The notes beneath the pieces were generated by a model, which ran no database searches, was not told where the DNA came from, and saw only the letters and a program-made list of their open reading frames with translations. Position numbers and translations under genes: made by a program. From contig JAJPIV010000028.1 of NCBI GenBank assembly GCA_021324595.1, positions 1 to 64,000 of the forward strand: a stretch of DNA of 64,000 bases, in the 5' to 3' direction. Of the stretch, positions 22,686 to 33,613 are shown piece by piece. Each line of letters begins with the position of its first letter. Position 1 is the first letter of the stretch. The stretch is from Actinomycetota bacterium (GTDB lineage: Bacteria; Actinomycetota; Actinomycetes; Streptosporangiales; Streptosporangiaceae).

Positions 22686-25600
22686 GCGCCCCGGCCGGCG
22701 CCGGTGGCGCCGGCCGGCGCCGGCCCCGGGCCCGCTACAGCCCGGCGCGGCTGGCCCGGCTGCTCGGGCTCCCCGAGCCGACGCCCGAGCAGGCCGCCGT
22801 GATCGCGGCGCCGCTAGCCCCCGTCGCGGTGGTCGCCGGCGCGGGCTCGGGCAAGAGCGAGACCATGGCGGCGCGGCTCGTCTGGCTCGTGGCGAACGGC
22901 CTCGTGCGGCCCGAACGCGTCCTCGGGCTCACGTTCACCCGCAAGGCCGCCGCCGAGCTGGACGGCCGGGTCCGCGACCGGCTGGACGGCTTGCGGAGGG
23001 CGGGCCTGGGCATCCCGGAGGCGGCGGGCCAGCCGGGGGAGCGCGCCGCGCCGCCGTGCCCGGGCGGTCCAGGCGGGCCCGGCATGGACGGCGAGCCGGT
23101 GATCGCGACCTACCATTCCTACGCCGGCCGGCTGATCGCCGAGCACGCGCTCCGCGAGGCGCTCGAGCCGACGCTGAGTCTGATCACCCCAGCGGTCGCG
23201 TGGCAGCTCGCCGCGCGGGTGGTGGCCAGCTACGACGGGCCGATGGACGCGACCGACTGGTCACCGGTCACGGTCACCCGGGCTGTGCTCGACCTGGCCG
23301 GCGAGCTGGCCGAGCACCTGCGCGACCCTGCGGACGTGCTCGCCGCCGGGGAGCGGCTGCGCCGCATGCACTCCCTCGTCCCCCGCGGCAGGCGCAGGCT
23401 CGCCGACGAGGTCCTGCGCCTGCAGCGGGTCCGTGAGCAACTCGTCCCTCTCGTGCGCGCATACGCCCGGGTCAAGGCCGAGCAGGAGGTCATCGACCAC
23501 GGCGACCAGTTGGCGGTCGCCGCCCGGATCGCCCTCGCCCACCCCGAGGTTGGCGCGGCGGAACGGGAGCGGTACCAGGTCGTCCTGCTCGACGAGTTCC
23601 AGGACACCAGCCACGCGCAGCTCGAGCTGCTGCGGGCGCTGTTCGGCGGCGGTCATCCGGTCACCGCCGTCGGCGATCCCTGCCAGTCGATCTACGGCTG
23701 GCGCGGAGCGAGCGCGGGGAACATGAAGCGCTTCGCCAGGTGCTTCCCGCCCGCCGGGGACGGGAACGGGAGCGGCGCGCGGGGCGCGCGCCGCGTGCGG
23801 CGCCCGGCGATGGCGCCCGTCCATGCGCTGTCGACGAGCTTCCGCAACACCGGCGCCATCCTGGAGGCGGCGGCGGCGATCCAGCGCGACCTGCGCGTGA
23901 TCGCACCCGAGGTGCCGCGGCTGATCGCCCCGCCGGAGCGGGCGGGCCGCGGCGAGGTGGTCTGCGCGCTGCTGCAGACCATCCAGGACGAGGCCGAGTG
24001 GGTGGCCGCGCGGGTGGCGGAGCTGCTCGCGCTGCCCCGTGGCGTGGCTCCCGACGGCAGGCCCTGGCCGGACGGCAGGCTCGACCGGGTCAGGCCGTCC
24101 GACATCGCCGTGCTGTGCCGCAAGCGGACCCAGTTCCCCGCGCTGCGCGCGGCCCTGGAGGCCAGGGGGATCCCGGTCGAGGTGGTCGGGCTCGGGGGGC
24201 TGCTCACCGTTCCGGAGGTCGCCGACATCGTCGCCACGCTCCGGGTGCTGCACACCCCGGCGGCCTCGGACTCGCTGGCCAGGATCCTCACCTCGCCCCG
24301 CTGGCGGATCGGCCCGCAGGACCTGGTCGCACTCGGCGGGCGCGCCCGGGAGCTTGCCGCGGGCGGCGCCGGCGCCGGCGAGGGCGGCCAGGGACGGCGC
24401 CCCGTTCCCCAAGGTGATCACCTAGAAGCAGCGGTCGCCGACTTCACCGCCGAGGCCGGGAGCCTCGTCGAGGCCCTCGACGACCTGGGCGACCCCGGCC
24501 GGTACACGCAGGACGGGTACGAGCGGCTCGCGGCGCTCGCCACGGAGCTGCGTTCCCTGCGGCGCCACGTCGGCCGCCCTCTCCCCGACCTCGTCGCCAC
24601 CGTGGAGCGCGCACTCGGTCTGGACATCGAGGTCGCCGCCCGGCCCGGCCGCGGCCCGGTGGCGGCCCGTGCCGACCTGGACGCGTTCGCCGACGCCGCA
24701 GCCGAGTTCGCCGGGGACGCGCAGGAGCCGACGCTCGGCGCGTTCCTGGCGTACCTGTCCGCGGCGGAGAGCGAGGAGTTCGGCTTGGAGGCCGGCCAGG
24801 TGACCGACGCCGACGCGGTGAAGCTCGCGACCGTCCACTCGGCCAAGGGGCTGCAATGGCCCGCGGTGGTCGTGCCGGGGCTGTCGGCGGGGCCAGTGGC
24901 GCGGAACTTCCCGGCGAGGCCGCGGCTGAGCACCCGCTGGACGAGCAATCCGCGGCTGCTGCCGTTCTGGCTGCGGGGCGACGCCTCCGACCTGCCCGAG
25001 CTCGCCGGCCTCGACCCGGAGTCGGTCGCCGAGTTCAGCCGCCGGTGCGCGGAGCGGGACCTGGCCGAGGAGCGCAGGCTCGCCTACGTGGCGGTGACCC
25101 GCGCGGCCTACTGGCTGGCCTGCAGCGGCTACTGGTGGGGGACGGGCAAGCGGCCGCTCGGGCCGTCGCCGTTCCTGGCCGAGGTGCGGGCGGCCTGCGA
25201 GGAGGGGGCCGGCCGCGTGGCCGCCTGGGCGGACGGGCCGGCCGACGGGGAGGAGAGCCCTGTGCTCGCCCAGCCGCTGACCGCCTCATGGCCGCCGGCC
25301 GGGGACGGCGGCGAGGCGGATCCGCCCGGTGCCCGGGCCAGGTATGAGGCGGTCCGCGAGGCCGCGGACCAGGTGCGGGCGGCAGCGGCGCGGCTGGGCG
25401 TGGCCGTCCCGCGAGGGGCTGGCGCCGCGGCACAGGGGGACCTGGCACAGGGGGACCTGGCGGAGGGGGACCTGGCGGAGGGGGACCTGGCGGAGGGGGA
25501 CCCGGCGGAGGGGGACCCGGCTGGCGAGGCCCCCGGTGACATCCCGCCGGAGTACGCGGGCCTGGTAGCCGGCTGGGCGGCCGACGCGGACCTGCTCCTC

Positions 25601-26296
25601 GCCGAGCAGGCTGCCCGCCGCGGGCCCGGCGATGCCAGGCCGGCGGTGCGGGTCGACCTGCCGCGACGGATCGGGGTGGGCGACCTGGTGGTGATGGCGC
25701 GGGACGCCGGCGAGCTCGCCGCGCGGCTGCGCCGGCCAATGCCGCGCCCTCCGGCTCCGCGGGCCGAGCGCGGCACGGCGTTCCATCGCTGGCTGGAGGA
25801 GCGCTTCGGCCCGACGCGGCTGATCGATCCGGACGAGCTCGCCCAGGACGCCGGGGCGGCCGACTCCGGCCTGCTGGGGTCCGATGCCGACCTGGACCGG
25901 CTGAAGGCGAGCTTCGAGCGGGGGGCGTTCGGGCAGCGCTGGCCGGAGCAGGTGGAGGTGGCCTTCGAGACCCGGGTGGGTGACCGCCTGGTCCGCGGCC
26001 GGATCGACGCGGTCTTCCACGACGCCGCCGACGGGTGCTATGACGTCGTGGACTGGAAGACCGGCCGCCCTCCGCCCCCGGGGAGCGAGGAGGAGCGCGC
26101 CGCCGCGGTACAGCTCGCCGTCTACCGGCTGGCCTGGGCCGGGCTGGCGAACGTGCCGGTCGAGCGGGTGCGGGCGGCGTTCTACTACGTGCGGCAAGAC
26201 CGGATCGAGCGGCCCGCCGACCTGCTCGGCGCCGACGGCCTCGCCGCCCTGGTCGAGGCGATCCCGGCGCCGTCCCGGGCCGCCCGCGCGGACTAG
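22682..26296 (+). CDS. adnB: AdnB-like ATP-dependent helicase/nuclease subunit
   Basis: GTG start overlapping the adnA stop; VVAGAGSGKSETMAARLVWL, VVLLDEFQDTSHAQLELL, LATVHSAKGLQWPAVVVPGL; nuclease RGTAFHRWLEERFG...VVDWKTGRPP...AVQLAVYRLAW. Confidence 0.87.
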   Translation: MSAPAGAGGAGRRRPRARYSPARLARLLGLPEPTPEQAAVIAAPLAPVAVVAGAGSGKSETMAARLVWLVANGLVRPERVLGLTFTRKAAAELDGRVRDRLDGLRRAGLGIPEAAGQPGERAAPPCPGGPGGPGMDGEPVIATYHSYAGRLIAEHALREALEPTLSLITPAVAWQLAARVVASYDGPMDATDWSPVTVTRAVLDLAGELAEHLRDPADVLAAGERLRRMHSLVPRGRRRLADEVLRLQRVREQLVPLVRAYARVKAEQEVIDHGDQLAVAARIALAHPEVGAAERERYQVVLLDEFQDTSHAQLELLRALFGGGHPVTAVGDPCQSIYGWRGASAGNMKRFARCFPPAGDGNGSGARGARRVRRPAMAPVHALSTSFRNTGAILEAAAAIQRDLRVIAPEVPRLIAPPERAGRGEVVCALLQTIQDEAEWVAARVAELLALPRGVAPDGRPWPDGRLDRVRPSDIAVLCRKRTQFPALRAALEARGIPVEVVGLGGLLTVPEVADIVATLRVLHTPAASDSLARILTSPRWRIGPQDLVALGGRARELAAGGAGAGEGGQGRRPVPQGDHLEAAVADFTAEAGSLVEALDDLGDPGRYTQDGYERLAALATELRSLRRHVGRPLPDLVATVERALGLDIEVAARPGRGPVAARADLDAFADAAAEFAGDAQEPTLGAFLAYLSAAESEEFGLEAGQVTDADAVKLATVHSAKGLQWPAVVVPGLSAGPVARNFPARPRLSTRWTSNPRLLPFWLRGDASDLPELAGLDPESVAEFSRRCAERDLAEERRLAYVAVTRAAYWLACSGYWWGTGKRPLGPSPFLAEVRAACEEGAGRVAAWADGPADGEESPVLAQPLTASWPPAGDGGEADPPGARARYEAVREAADQVRAAAARLGVAVPRGAGAAAQGDLAQGDLAEGDLAEGDLAEGDPAEGDPAGEAPGDIPPEYAGLVAGWAADADLLLAEQAARRGPGDARPAVRVDLPRRIGVGDLVVMARDAGELAARLRRPMPRPPAPRAERGTAFHRWLEERFGPTRLIDPDELAQDAGAADSGLLGSDADLDRLKASFERGAFGQRWPEQVEVAFETRVGDRLVRGRIDAVFHDAADGCYDVVDWKTGRPPPPGSEEERAAAVQLAVYRLAWAGLANVPVERVRAAFYYVRQDRIERPADLLGADGLAALVEAIPAPSRAARAD
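25434..25522. repeat. 15-bp tandem repeat inside adnB encoding (GDLAE)n/(GDPAE)n
   Basis: 'ggggacctggcggag' repeated about six times with minor variation. Confidence 0.9.
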
Positions 26297-26354
26297 AGTG
26301 CCCTGAGAGTTCACATCGGCCCCGGCTGTCACATCGACCAGAGGCGAGGCGCGC

Positions 26355-27788
26355 ATGGACGCACAGGTCCGCTCCCACATCGACGAGCACGCGGGGGAGT
26401 TCTTCGCCGCGCTCAAGGAATGGCTGAGGATCCCGTCGGTCTCGGCTGACCCGGCCCGCGCCGGCGACGTCCGCCGGTCGGCGCGGTGGCTGGCCGATCA
26501 CCTGAGGCAGGCCGGCTTCCCGGTGGCGGAGGTCTGGGAGACCGGCTCGGCCGATGACCCGGGGCTGCCCGCCGTGTACGCCTGCTGGCCGGCGCGGGAT
26601 CCGGACGCGCCGGAGGTCCTGGTCTACGGGCACCACGACGTGCAGCCGGCCGAGCCACTCGGGGAGTGGGACTCGCCGCCGTTCGAGCCGGCCGAGCGCG
26701 GCGGCCTGCTCCTGGCGCGCGGCGCGTCAGACGACAAGGGCCAGGTGCTCTTCCATTCGCTCGGCCTCGGCGCGTGGCTGGCCGCCCGGGGGGAGCCCGG
26801 GCCGCCGGTCACCCTGAAGCTGCTCGTCGAGGGCGAGGAGGAGTCGGGCTCGCGGCACTTCGCCGACCTGCTGCGGCGCGAGCGCGAGCGGCTGGCCTGC
26901 GACGTGATCGTCGTCTCCGACACCACCATGTGGGCCGCCGACGTCCCGTCAATGTGCACCGGGATGCGCGGGGTCATCGATGCCCAGATCGACGTGCGCG
27001 GGCCGGAGCGGGACCTGCACTCGGGCTCGTTCGGCGGGGCCGTCCCCAACCCGCTGCACGTGCTGGCCGCCCTGCTCGCCGGGTTGCACGACGAGCATGG
27101 CCGGGTCACGCTGCCGGGGTTCTACGACAAGGTGGCCGAGCTGACCCCGGCCGAGCGCGAGATGTTCGCGAGGCTTCCGTTCGACGAGAAGGCATGGCTG
27201 GCGACGGCCGGCAACAGCGGCGCCGTGGCCGGCGAGTCCGGGTACACCACGCTGGAGCGGATCTGGGCGCGGCCGACCGCCGAGGTGAACGGGATGTGGG
27301 GCGGGCACACCGGCCCGGGTGGCAAGACGATCATCCCGCGGGATGCGCACGCGAAGCTCTCGTTCCGGCTCGTCGCGCACCAGGACCCCGCGGACGTCCC
27401 GGCCATGCTCCGCGAGTACGTGGCGCGGCACGCCCCGCCGGGGGTGGAGGTCACCGTCACGGTGAACGGCCCGGGCGTGCGCCCGTCGTTCTCCGCGCCC
27501 GGCTCGCCAGCGGTGGACGCCGGGCGGCGGGCGATGGAGCGGGCGTTCGGCGCGGAGATCCTGTTCACCAGGGAGGGCGGGAGCGGCCCGGAGGCCGACC
27601 TCGCCGAGGTGCTCGGGGCGCCCCTGGTGTTCGTCGCGGTCGGGCTCGACGACGACCGGGCGCACGCGCCGAACGAGCGCGCCGACATGGCGCTGCTGCT
27701 CAAGGGCGCCGAGGCGGCCGCGTACCTGCTCGACGAGCTGGCCGCGCGCCGGGCGGAGCTGACCGCGCGCCGGGCGGGGCGGGCCTGA
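26355..27788 (+). CDS. M20-family metallopeptidase (dipeptidase)
   Basis: LVYGHHDVQPAEPLGEWDSPPFEP, RGASDDKGQVLFH, LLVEGEEESGSRHF. Confidence 0.9.
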   Translation: MDAQVRSHIDEHAGEFFAALKEWLRIPSVSADPARAGDVRRSARWLADHLRQAGFPVAEVWETGSADDPGLPAVYACWPARDPDAPEVLVYGHHDVQPAEPLGEWDSPPFEPAERGGLLLARGASDDKGQVLFHSLGLGAWLAARGEPGPPVTLKLLVEGEEESGSRHFADLLRRERERLACDVIVVSDTTMWAADVPSMCTGMRGVIDAQIDVRGPERDLHSGSFGGAVPNPLHVLAALLAGLHDEHGRVTLPGFYDKVAELTPAEREMFARLPFDEKAWLATAGNSGAVAGESGYTTLERIWARPTAEVNGMWGGHTGPGGKTIIPRDAHAKLSFRLVAHQDPADVPAMLREYVARHAPPGVEVTVTVNGPGVRPSFSAPGSPAVDAGRRAMERAFGAEILFTREGGSGPEADLAEVLGAPLVFVAVGLDDDRAHAPNERADMALLLKGAEAAAYLLDELAARRAELTARRAGRA

Positions 27789-27845
27789 GCCCGGCTGAGC
27801 GGGCCGGGCGCGGCCGGCGGGGCGGGATCATGGCATGCTGAGGCG

Positions 27846-28826
27846 GTGACCGGCGCTTCGCTGCCCCCGGCGGCGCCCCTGCTCGGCGGCATCGCGCCCC
27901 CGGGCGGCGCGATCGAGAGGGCGACGGCGCGCCGCGCCGACTCGGCCTGGCTGGCCGCGGCATGGGCGGATGAACGGACCAGGGTGCTTGTCGTCGAGGA
28001 CGGGCAGGCCCTGGTCAGGGCGGGGAAGGGGACCGCGGAGCTGGTGTTCGTCCCGCCGCGGGAGGCGCCGGGCGGCCCGAGCTTCCTGCTGGGGGTCGAT
28101 GCGGACGGCGTCGCGTACTTCGGGGTCGGGGCGCCGCCGGGGAGCGTGACGCCGACCGGAGGGGGTGAGCCCGGCGGCGACGGCCGAACCGTGCGGCGCG
28201 CCGGGCTGCGCGACGCGGGGGCGCTGCTGGCCGGCCGGGAGGCGGCGCTGCTGACGCAGGCGGTCGCGCTCGCCAACTGGCACGCCACCGCCACGCACTG
28301 CCCGCGCTGCGGCGCCGTCACGGTGCCTGAGATGGCCGGGCACGCCCGCCGGTGCACGGCCGACGGGAGCGAGCACTTCCCCCGGACCGACCCGGCGGTC
28401 ATCATGCTGGTCACCGACCCGCGGGACCGGTGCCTGCTGGCGCGGAACGCCCGGTGGCCGCCCCGCCGGGTCTCGGTCCTGGCCGGGTTCGTCGAACCCG
28501 GCGAGTCAGCCGAGCAGGCGGTCGCCCGCGAGGTGCGTGAGGAGGCCGGCATCGTCGTGGACCGGGTGACCTACGCGGGCAGCCAGCCATGGCCGATGCC
28601 GCACAGCCTGATGCTCGGATTCCGCGCGCAGGCCGCGCAGACCGCGATCACCGTGGATGCGCACGAGATCGCCGAGGCGGCCTGGTACGGCCGGGACGAT
28701 CTGCGCGCGGCGATCACCGGCGGCGACCTGCTGATGCCCCCGTCGCAGTCGATCTCGCGCTGGCTGATCGAGACCTGGTACGGCGGGCCGCTGCCGCGCG
28801 CGCCGCGGCAGGCGGGCGCCTTCTGA
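27846..28826 (+). CDS. nudC: NAD(+) diphosphatase NudC
   Basis: Zn ribbon HCPRCGAVT...ARRC; HFPRTDPAVIMLV; Nudix box GFVEPGESAEQAVAREVREEAGI; SQPWPMPHSLMLGF. Confidence 0.92.
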   Translation: MTGASLPPAAPLLGGIAPPGGAIERATARRADSAWLAAAWADERTRVLVVEDGQALVRAGKGTAELVFVPPREAPGGPSFLLGVDADGVAYFGVGAPPGSVTPTGGGEPGGDGRTVRRAGLRDAGALLAGREAALLTQAVALANWHATATHCPRCGAVTVPEMAGHARRCTADGSEHFPRTDPAVIMLVTDPRDRCLLARNARWPPRRVSVLAGFVEPGESAEQAVAREVREEAGIVVDRVTYAGSQPWPMPHSLMLGFRAQAAQTAITVDAHEIAEAAWYGRDDLRAAITGGDLLMPPSQSISRWLIETWYGGPLPRAPRQAGAF

Positions 28827-28831
28827 CCGGG

Positions 28832-28981
28832 CTAGCGCAGCAGCAGTCGCGTGGCCAGCTCGAGGCGGGCGGCGACATCACTGGCCGAAGCCCGGCGCGT
28901 CACCCAGGCGATCAGCGCGGACAGCCAGGCGTTCCCGATGACGCGGGCGATCGCGCGCTCGTCTGCGGTCGGCTTCCCCTG
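28832..28981 (-). pseudogene. C-terminal remnant of a KstR-like TetR regulator
   Basis: GKPTADERAIARVIGNAWLSALIAWVTRRASASDVAARLELATRLLLR* resembles the recalled KstR C-terminus (GEPTEDQYHIARVISDVWLSNLLAWLTRRASATDVSKRLDLAVRLLIG); no HTH domain upstream. Confidence 0.7.
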
Positions 28982-29040
28982 GGGCGTCACCGAGTCCGCA
29001 ACCGGTCGGCCCGACCCAGGAAGAAGGACAGGGCGGGCCA

Positions 29041-29261
29041 TGACCGCCGCGCTGGTCGCGGCGATCGCGGGGATCGGCGCGACGGAGTTCTCCAGGGACT
29101 CCGGCCGCAGCGAGCGGCTGGCCGCCAAGGCCGTCCGGGCCGCGGTGAGGGACGCGGGCCTGCGGCCGGGTGACGTCGACGGCCTGACCGGTTCGCCATG
29201 GACGCCCGTTCGGAGATCGTGGTCGCGCGCAGCCGGGGTGGGGGAGCTGACGTTCGGCTAG
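29041..29261 (+). pseudogene. N-terminal remnant of an Ltp2-like lipid-transfer/aldolase (thiolase-fold) protein
   Basis: AAIAGIGATEFSRDSGRSERLAAKAVRAAVRDAGLRPGDVDGLT, then out-of-frame FAMDARSEIVVARS, then [10 protein letters not shown]; matches the recalled Ltp2 N-terminus (GIGATDFSKNSGRSE...DVDGLTTFTMDTNTEIAVARAAGIGELTFF) with frameshifts. Confidence 0.7.
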
Positions 29262-30322
29262 TCGAGGGGGCGCCCGCCGCCGGCCGGGGCGGCGCGGGCG
29301 ACCCGCCGCCAGGCGGCGATCGCGGTATCGATCCCGGCGCGGTCCACGTCACGGTGGGTGAGCATCCGGACCCGCCCGCCCAGCAGCGTGACCAGCACGC
29401 CCTCGGCGGCCAGACGGCCCGCCCACCACCGCGGGTCCTGCCCGGTCCCGGACACGTCGGCGAACACGATGTTCGTCCGCACGCCGGCGGGATCGACCGA
29501 GCCGGGCAGCGCCTCGGCGATGCCCGCGGCGAGCGCGCGGGCGTTCTCGTGGTCCTCGGCCAGCCGCGCCGGCCCCTCCCGCAGCGCGACCAGGCCGGCC
29601 GCCGCCATGATCCCGGCCTGCCGCCAGCCGGCGCCGAACAGCACCTTCAGCCGGCGCGCCTGCGCGATGAACTCCGGGTCGCCCGCGAGCACCGACCCGA
29701 TCGGCGCGCCTAGCCCCTTCGACAGGCAGAACATGAGCGCGTCCGCGTGCGCCGCGTAGTCAGCCGGCGCCGCGCCGGTGGCGGCGCAGGCGTTGAACAG
29801 CCTGGCGCCGTCCAGGTAGAGCGGCAGGCCCGCCTCCCGGCAGGCCGCGCCGACCTCGCGCACGGCGTCCACCGGCCAGGGGGTGCCGCCGCCCATCTGG
29901 TGGGTGTTCTCGATCGCCACCAGGTCCACCGCGGGCGGGTCGTCCCCGCCCGGCCGCAGCGCGTCGCTGACCTGCGCGCCGGTCAGCAGTCCCCGCTCGC
30001 CGTCGACGGGGAGGAAAGCCACGCCCGAGAGCGCCGCGGCCGAGCCGGCCTCCATCGCGCGGACGTGCGCCCCGGACTCGCACAGGACCAGCCGGCCCGG
30101 CCGGGTGAACGCGTGCACCGCGATCTGGTTGCACAGCGTCCCGGTCGGCAGGTACACGGCGGCCCGCTTGCCGACGACCTCGGCCGCCTGCTCCTCCAGG
30201 CGGCCGACGGTCGGGTCGTCGCCGAACCGGTCGTCCCCCACCTGCGCGCCGGCCATCGCGGCGCGCATGGCCGGGGTCGGCCGGGTCACCGTGTCCGAGC
30301 GCAGGTCCACGGGGAGCGTCAT
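29258..30322 (-). CDS. ltaE: Low-specificity L-threonine aldolase
   Basis: [92 protein letters not shown]. Confidence 0.92.
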   Translation of the reverse strand: MTLPVDLRSDTVTRPTPAMRAAMAGAQVGDDRFGDDPTVGRLEEQAAEVVGKRAAVYLPTGTLCNQIAVHAFTRPGRLVLCESGAHVRAMEAGSAAALSGVAFLPVDGERGLLTGAQVSDALRPGGDDPPAVDLVAIENTHQMGGGTPWPVDAVREVGAACREAGLPLYLDGARLFNACAATGAAPADYAAHADALMFCLSKGLGAPIGSVLAGDPEFIAQARRLKVLFGAGWRQAGIMAAAGLVALREGPARLAEDHENARALAAGIAEALPGSVDPAGVRTNIVFADVSGTGQDPRWWAGRLAAEGVLVTLLGGRVRMLTHRDVDRAGIDTAIAAWRRVARAAPAGGGRPLD

Positions 30323-30361
30323 CGCGGTCGTCCTCTCGTCGCGGGCGGGTCCGCTGGAAGT

Positions 30362-30412
30362 ATCGGCCATCCGCGTCCGGGCGCGGCATCGGCCATCCGC
30401 GTCCGGGCGCGG
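30362..30412. repeat. 25-nt direct repeat atcggccatccgcgtccgggcgcgg (2 copies, 26-nt period) between ltaE and tdh
   Basis: Copies at 30362-30386 and 30388-30412, identical by eye. Confidence 0.9.
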
Positions 30413-30486
30413 GCGCTGCGGTACAGTCAACCGCGAGTGACCGCCCGCGGCCGGACGGGCCGGGAGGACGGGCGGCGGGAGCGGCG

Positions 30487-31518
30487 ATGAGGGCTCTGGT
30501 CAAGGCGGGCGCCGAGCCGGGACTGCGCCTGGAGGACGTGCCGGTGCCCAGGATCGGCAGCGACGACGTGCTGATCCGGGTGCTGCGCACCGGCATCTGC
30601 GGCACCGACCTGCACATCTACGACTGGGACGGCTGGGCCCGGCAGAACGTCCCGGTGCCGCTGGTCATCGGGCACGAGTTCGCCGGGGAGATCGTCGCGG
30701 TGGGTCCGGAGGTGCGGGACCTGGCCGTCGGGGACCTGGTGAGCGGGGAGGGGCACCTGGTCTGCGGCCGGTGCCGGAACTGCATGGCGGGCCGGCGGGT
30801 CCAGTGCGCCCGCACCCAGGGCGTGGGCGTCAACCGCCAGGGGGCGTTCGCCGACTACATCGCCCTCCCGGCGGCGAACGCGTGGCGCCATCCCCCGGGG
30901 ACCGACCTCGACGTCGCGGCGATCTTCGACCCGTTCGGCAACGCGGTCCACACCGCGCTCACGTTCCCCGTGCTCGGCGAGGACGTGCTGATCACCGGCG
31001 CCGGGCCGATCGGGATCATGGCCGCGATCGTGGCCAGGCACGCGGGAGCGCGCCACATCGTGATCACCGACGTGAGCGACTACCGGCTGGACCTGGCCAA
31101 GCGGGCCGGCGTGACCATCGCGGCCGACACCAGCCGGACGCCGCTTTCGCACATCATGGCCGACCTGGGCATGCGCGAGGGCTTCGACGTCGGCATGGAG
31201 ATGTCCGGCCAGCCGGCGGCGCTGCGCGAGATGCTCGCCGCGATGACGCACGGCGGCAGGATCGCCATGCTCGGCCTGCCGTCGGAGCAGTTCGCGATCG
31301 ACTGGGCCCACCTGGTGCTCAACATGATCACGGTGAAGGGGATCTACGGCCGCGAGATGTTCGAGACCTGGTACGAGATGTCGGTGCTGATCCAGTCGGG
31401 GGTGGACATCAGTCCGGTGATCACCCACCGGTTCGCCGCCGCGGACTACGCCGCGGCGTTCGAGACCGTCCGCAGCGGCCAATGCGGCAAAGTTGTCCTG
31501 GAGTGGGCGCACCGGTAA
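30487..31518 (+). CDS. tdh: L-threonine 3-dehydrogenase
   Basis: [69 protein letters not shown]; followed by kbl. Confidence 0.93.
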   Translation: MRALVKAGAEPGLRLEDVPVPRIGSDDVLIRVLRTGICGTDLHIYDWDGWARQNVPVPLVIGHEFAGEIVAVGPEVRDLAVGDLVSGEGHLVCGRCRNCMAGRRVQCARTQGVGVNRQGAFADYIALPAANAWRHPPGTDLDVAAIFDPFGNAVHTALTFPVLGEDVLITGAGPIGIMAAIVARHAGARHIVITDVSDYRLDLAKRAGVTIAADTSRTPLSHIMADLGMREGFDVGMEMSGQPAALREMLAAMTHGGRIAMLGLPSEQFAIDWAHLVLNMITVKGIYGREMFETWYEMSVLIQSGVDISPVITHRFAAADYAAAFETVRSGQCGKVVLEWAHR

Positions 31519-31548
31519 CCGGGCACCGTGGAAGACCCCTGGAGGGCG

Positions 31549-32733
<1,185 letters not shown>

Positions 32734-32889
32734 CGTCCGCGCACTCCCCGCGGTCCGGCGTGATCCGGGTCCGGGGTGGCGCGGGCCGGCGCCTGCCCGC
32801 CCCCGCCCGGGCCGCCACGACGGACCGGTGACGCGGATCGCGCCGCGGATGGCGCGCGCGAAGGCGCGCCGGCGGGCCGGCGGCCGGGA

Positions 32890-33504
32890 ATGAACAGGGT
32901 CGGCCCGGTGCTTGGCGTGAGCGTGGAACCCGCCGCCCTGCCCGTCGGCAGCACCAGTCACCCGGGTCACCCGCCGGAGCCCGGGCGGTTCCGCCAGGTG
33001 CTCGGCCACTTCTGCACCGGCGTCACCGTGATCACGGCGAGCGACGGCGGGCGGCCGGCCGGGTTCTCCTGCCAGGCGTTCGCGGCCCTGTCGCTCGACC
33101 CGCCGCTGGTGGTGTTCTGCCCGGCCCGCACCTCGGCGACCTGGCGCACGATCGCGCGGGTGGGCGCCTTCGCGGTCAACGTGCTCGCCGAGGACCAGCG
33201 TCACCTGGCCCGCAGGTTCGGCAGGACCGGGGAGAACAAGTTCGACGGCATCCCGTGGACCCCGGACGCGGCCGGTTCCCCGGTCCTCGGCGGGGTCCTG
33301 GCCTGGGCGGGCTGCACGGTCGAGGCGGTCCACGAGGGCGGCGATCACCACATCGTGACCGGCCGGGTCCGCGAGCTCGGCGACTGCTCGGGCGCGCGCC
33401 CGCTGCTGTTCTACCGGGGCCGGTACACTTCGGCGGAGGCGCAGGGCCCGCCCGAGGTGGTCGAGACGCTGCTGGCCTGGCCCCGCCACGCCGACTGGAT
33501 ATAG
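32890..33504 (+). CDS. hsaB: HsaB-like flavin reductase (steroid A-ring monooxygenase reductase family)
   Basis: FRQVLGHFCTGVTVITASDGGRPAGFSCQAFAALSLDPPLVVFCPARTSATWRTIA...GGDHHIVTGRVRELG...RPLLFYRGRYTS; close to recalled HsaB by eye, although the wider HpaC family is possible. Confidence 0.75.
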   Translation: MNRVGPVLGVSVEPAALPVGSTSHPGHPPEPGRFRQVLGHFCTGVTVITASDGGRPAGFSCQAFAALSLDPPLVVFCPARTSATWRTIARVGAFAVNVLAEDQRHLARRFGRTGENKFDGIPWTPDAAGSPVLGGVLAWAGCTVEAVHEGGDHHIVTGRVRELGDCSGARPLLFYRGRYTSAEAQGPPEVVETLLAWPRHADWI

Positions 33505-33525
33505 CCGGACCCGGCCGGGCGGGCC

Positions 33526-33591
33526 GCGGGCAGCCTCACCGCGCCCCGCCGCCCGGCCTGGCCGGGCCGCCCGGCCATCGCGGCTGCCCGC
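33526..33591. terminator. Inverted repeat (gcgggcagcc...ggctgcccgc) between convergent genes
   Basis: 10-nt perfect arms flanking a GC-rich core. Confidence 0.5.
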
Positions 33592-33613
33592 GAGCTGCTG
33601 GCCGCCGGGGCGC

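Noticed and set aside
28832-29261. Treating the 28832-29128 and 29041-29261 ORFs as short functional genes
   Set aside because: Each covers only a terminal piece of a much longer family protein; frames break and conserved domains are missing, so pseudogene is the better call.
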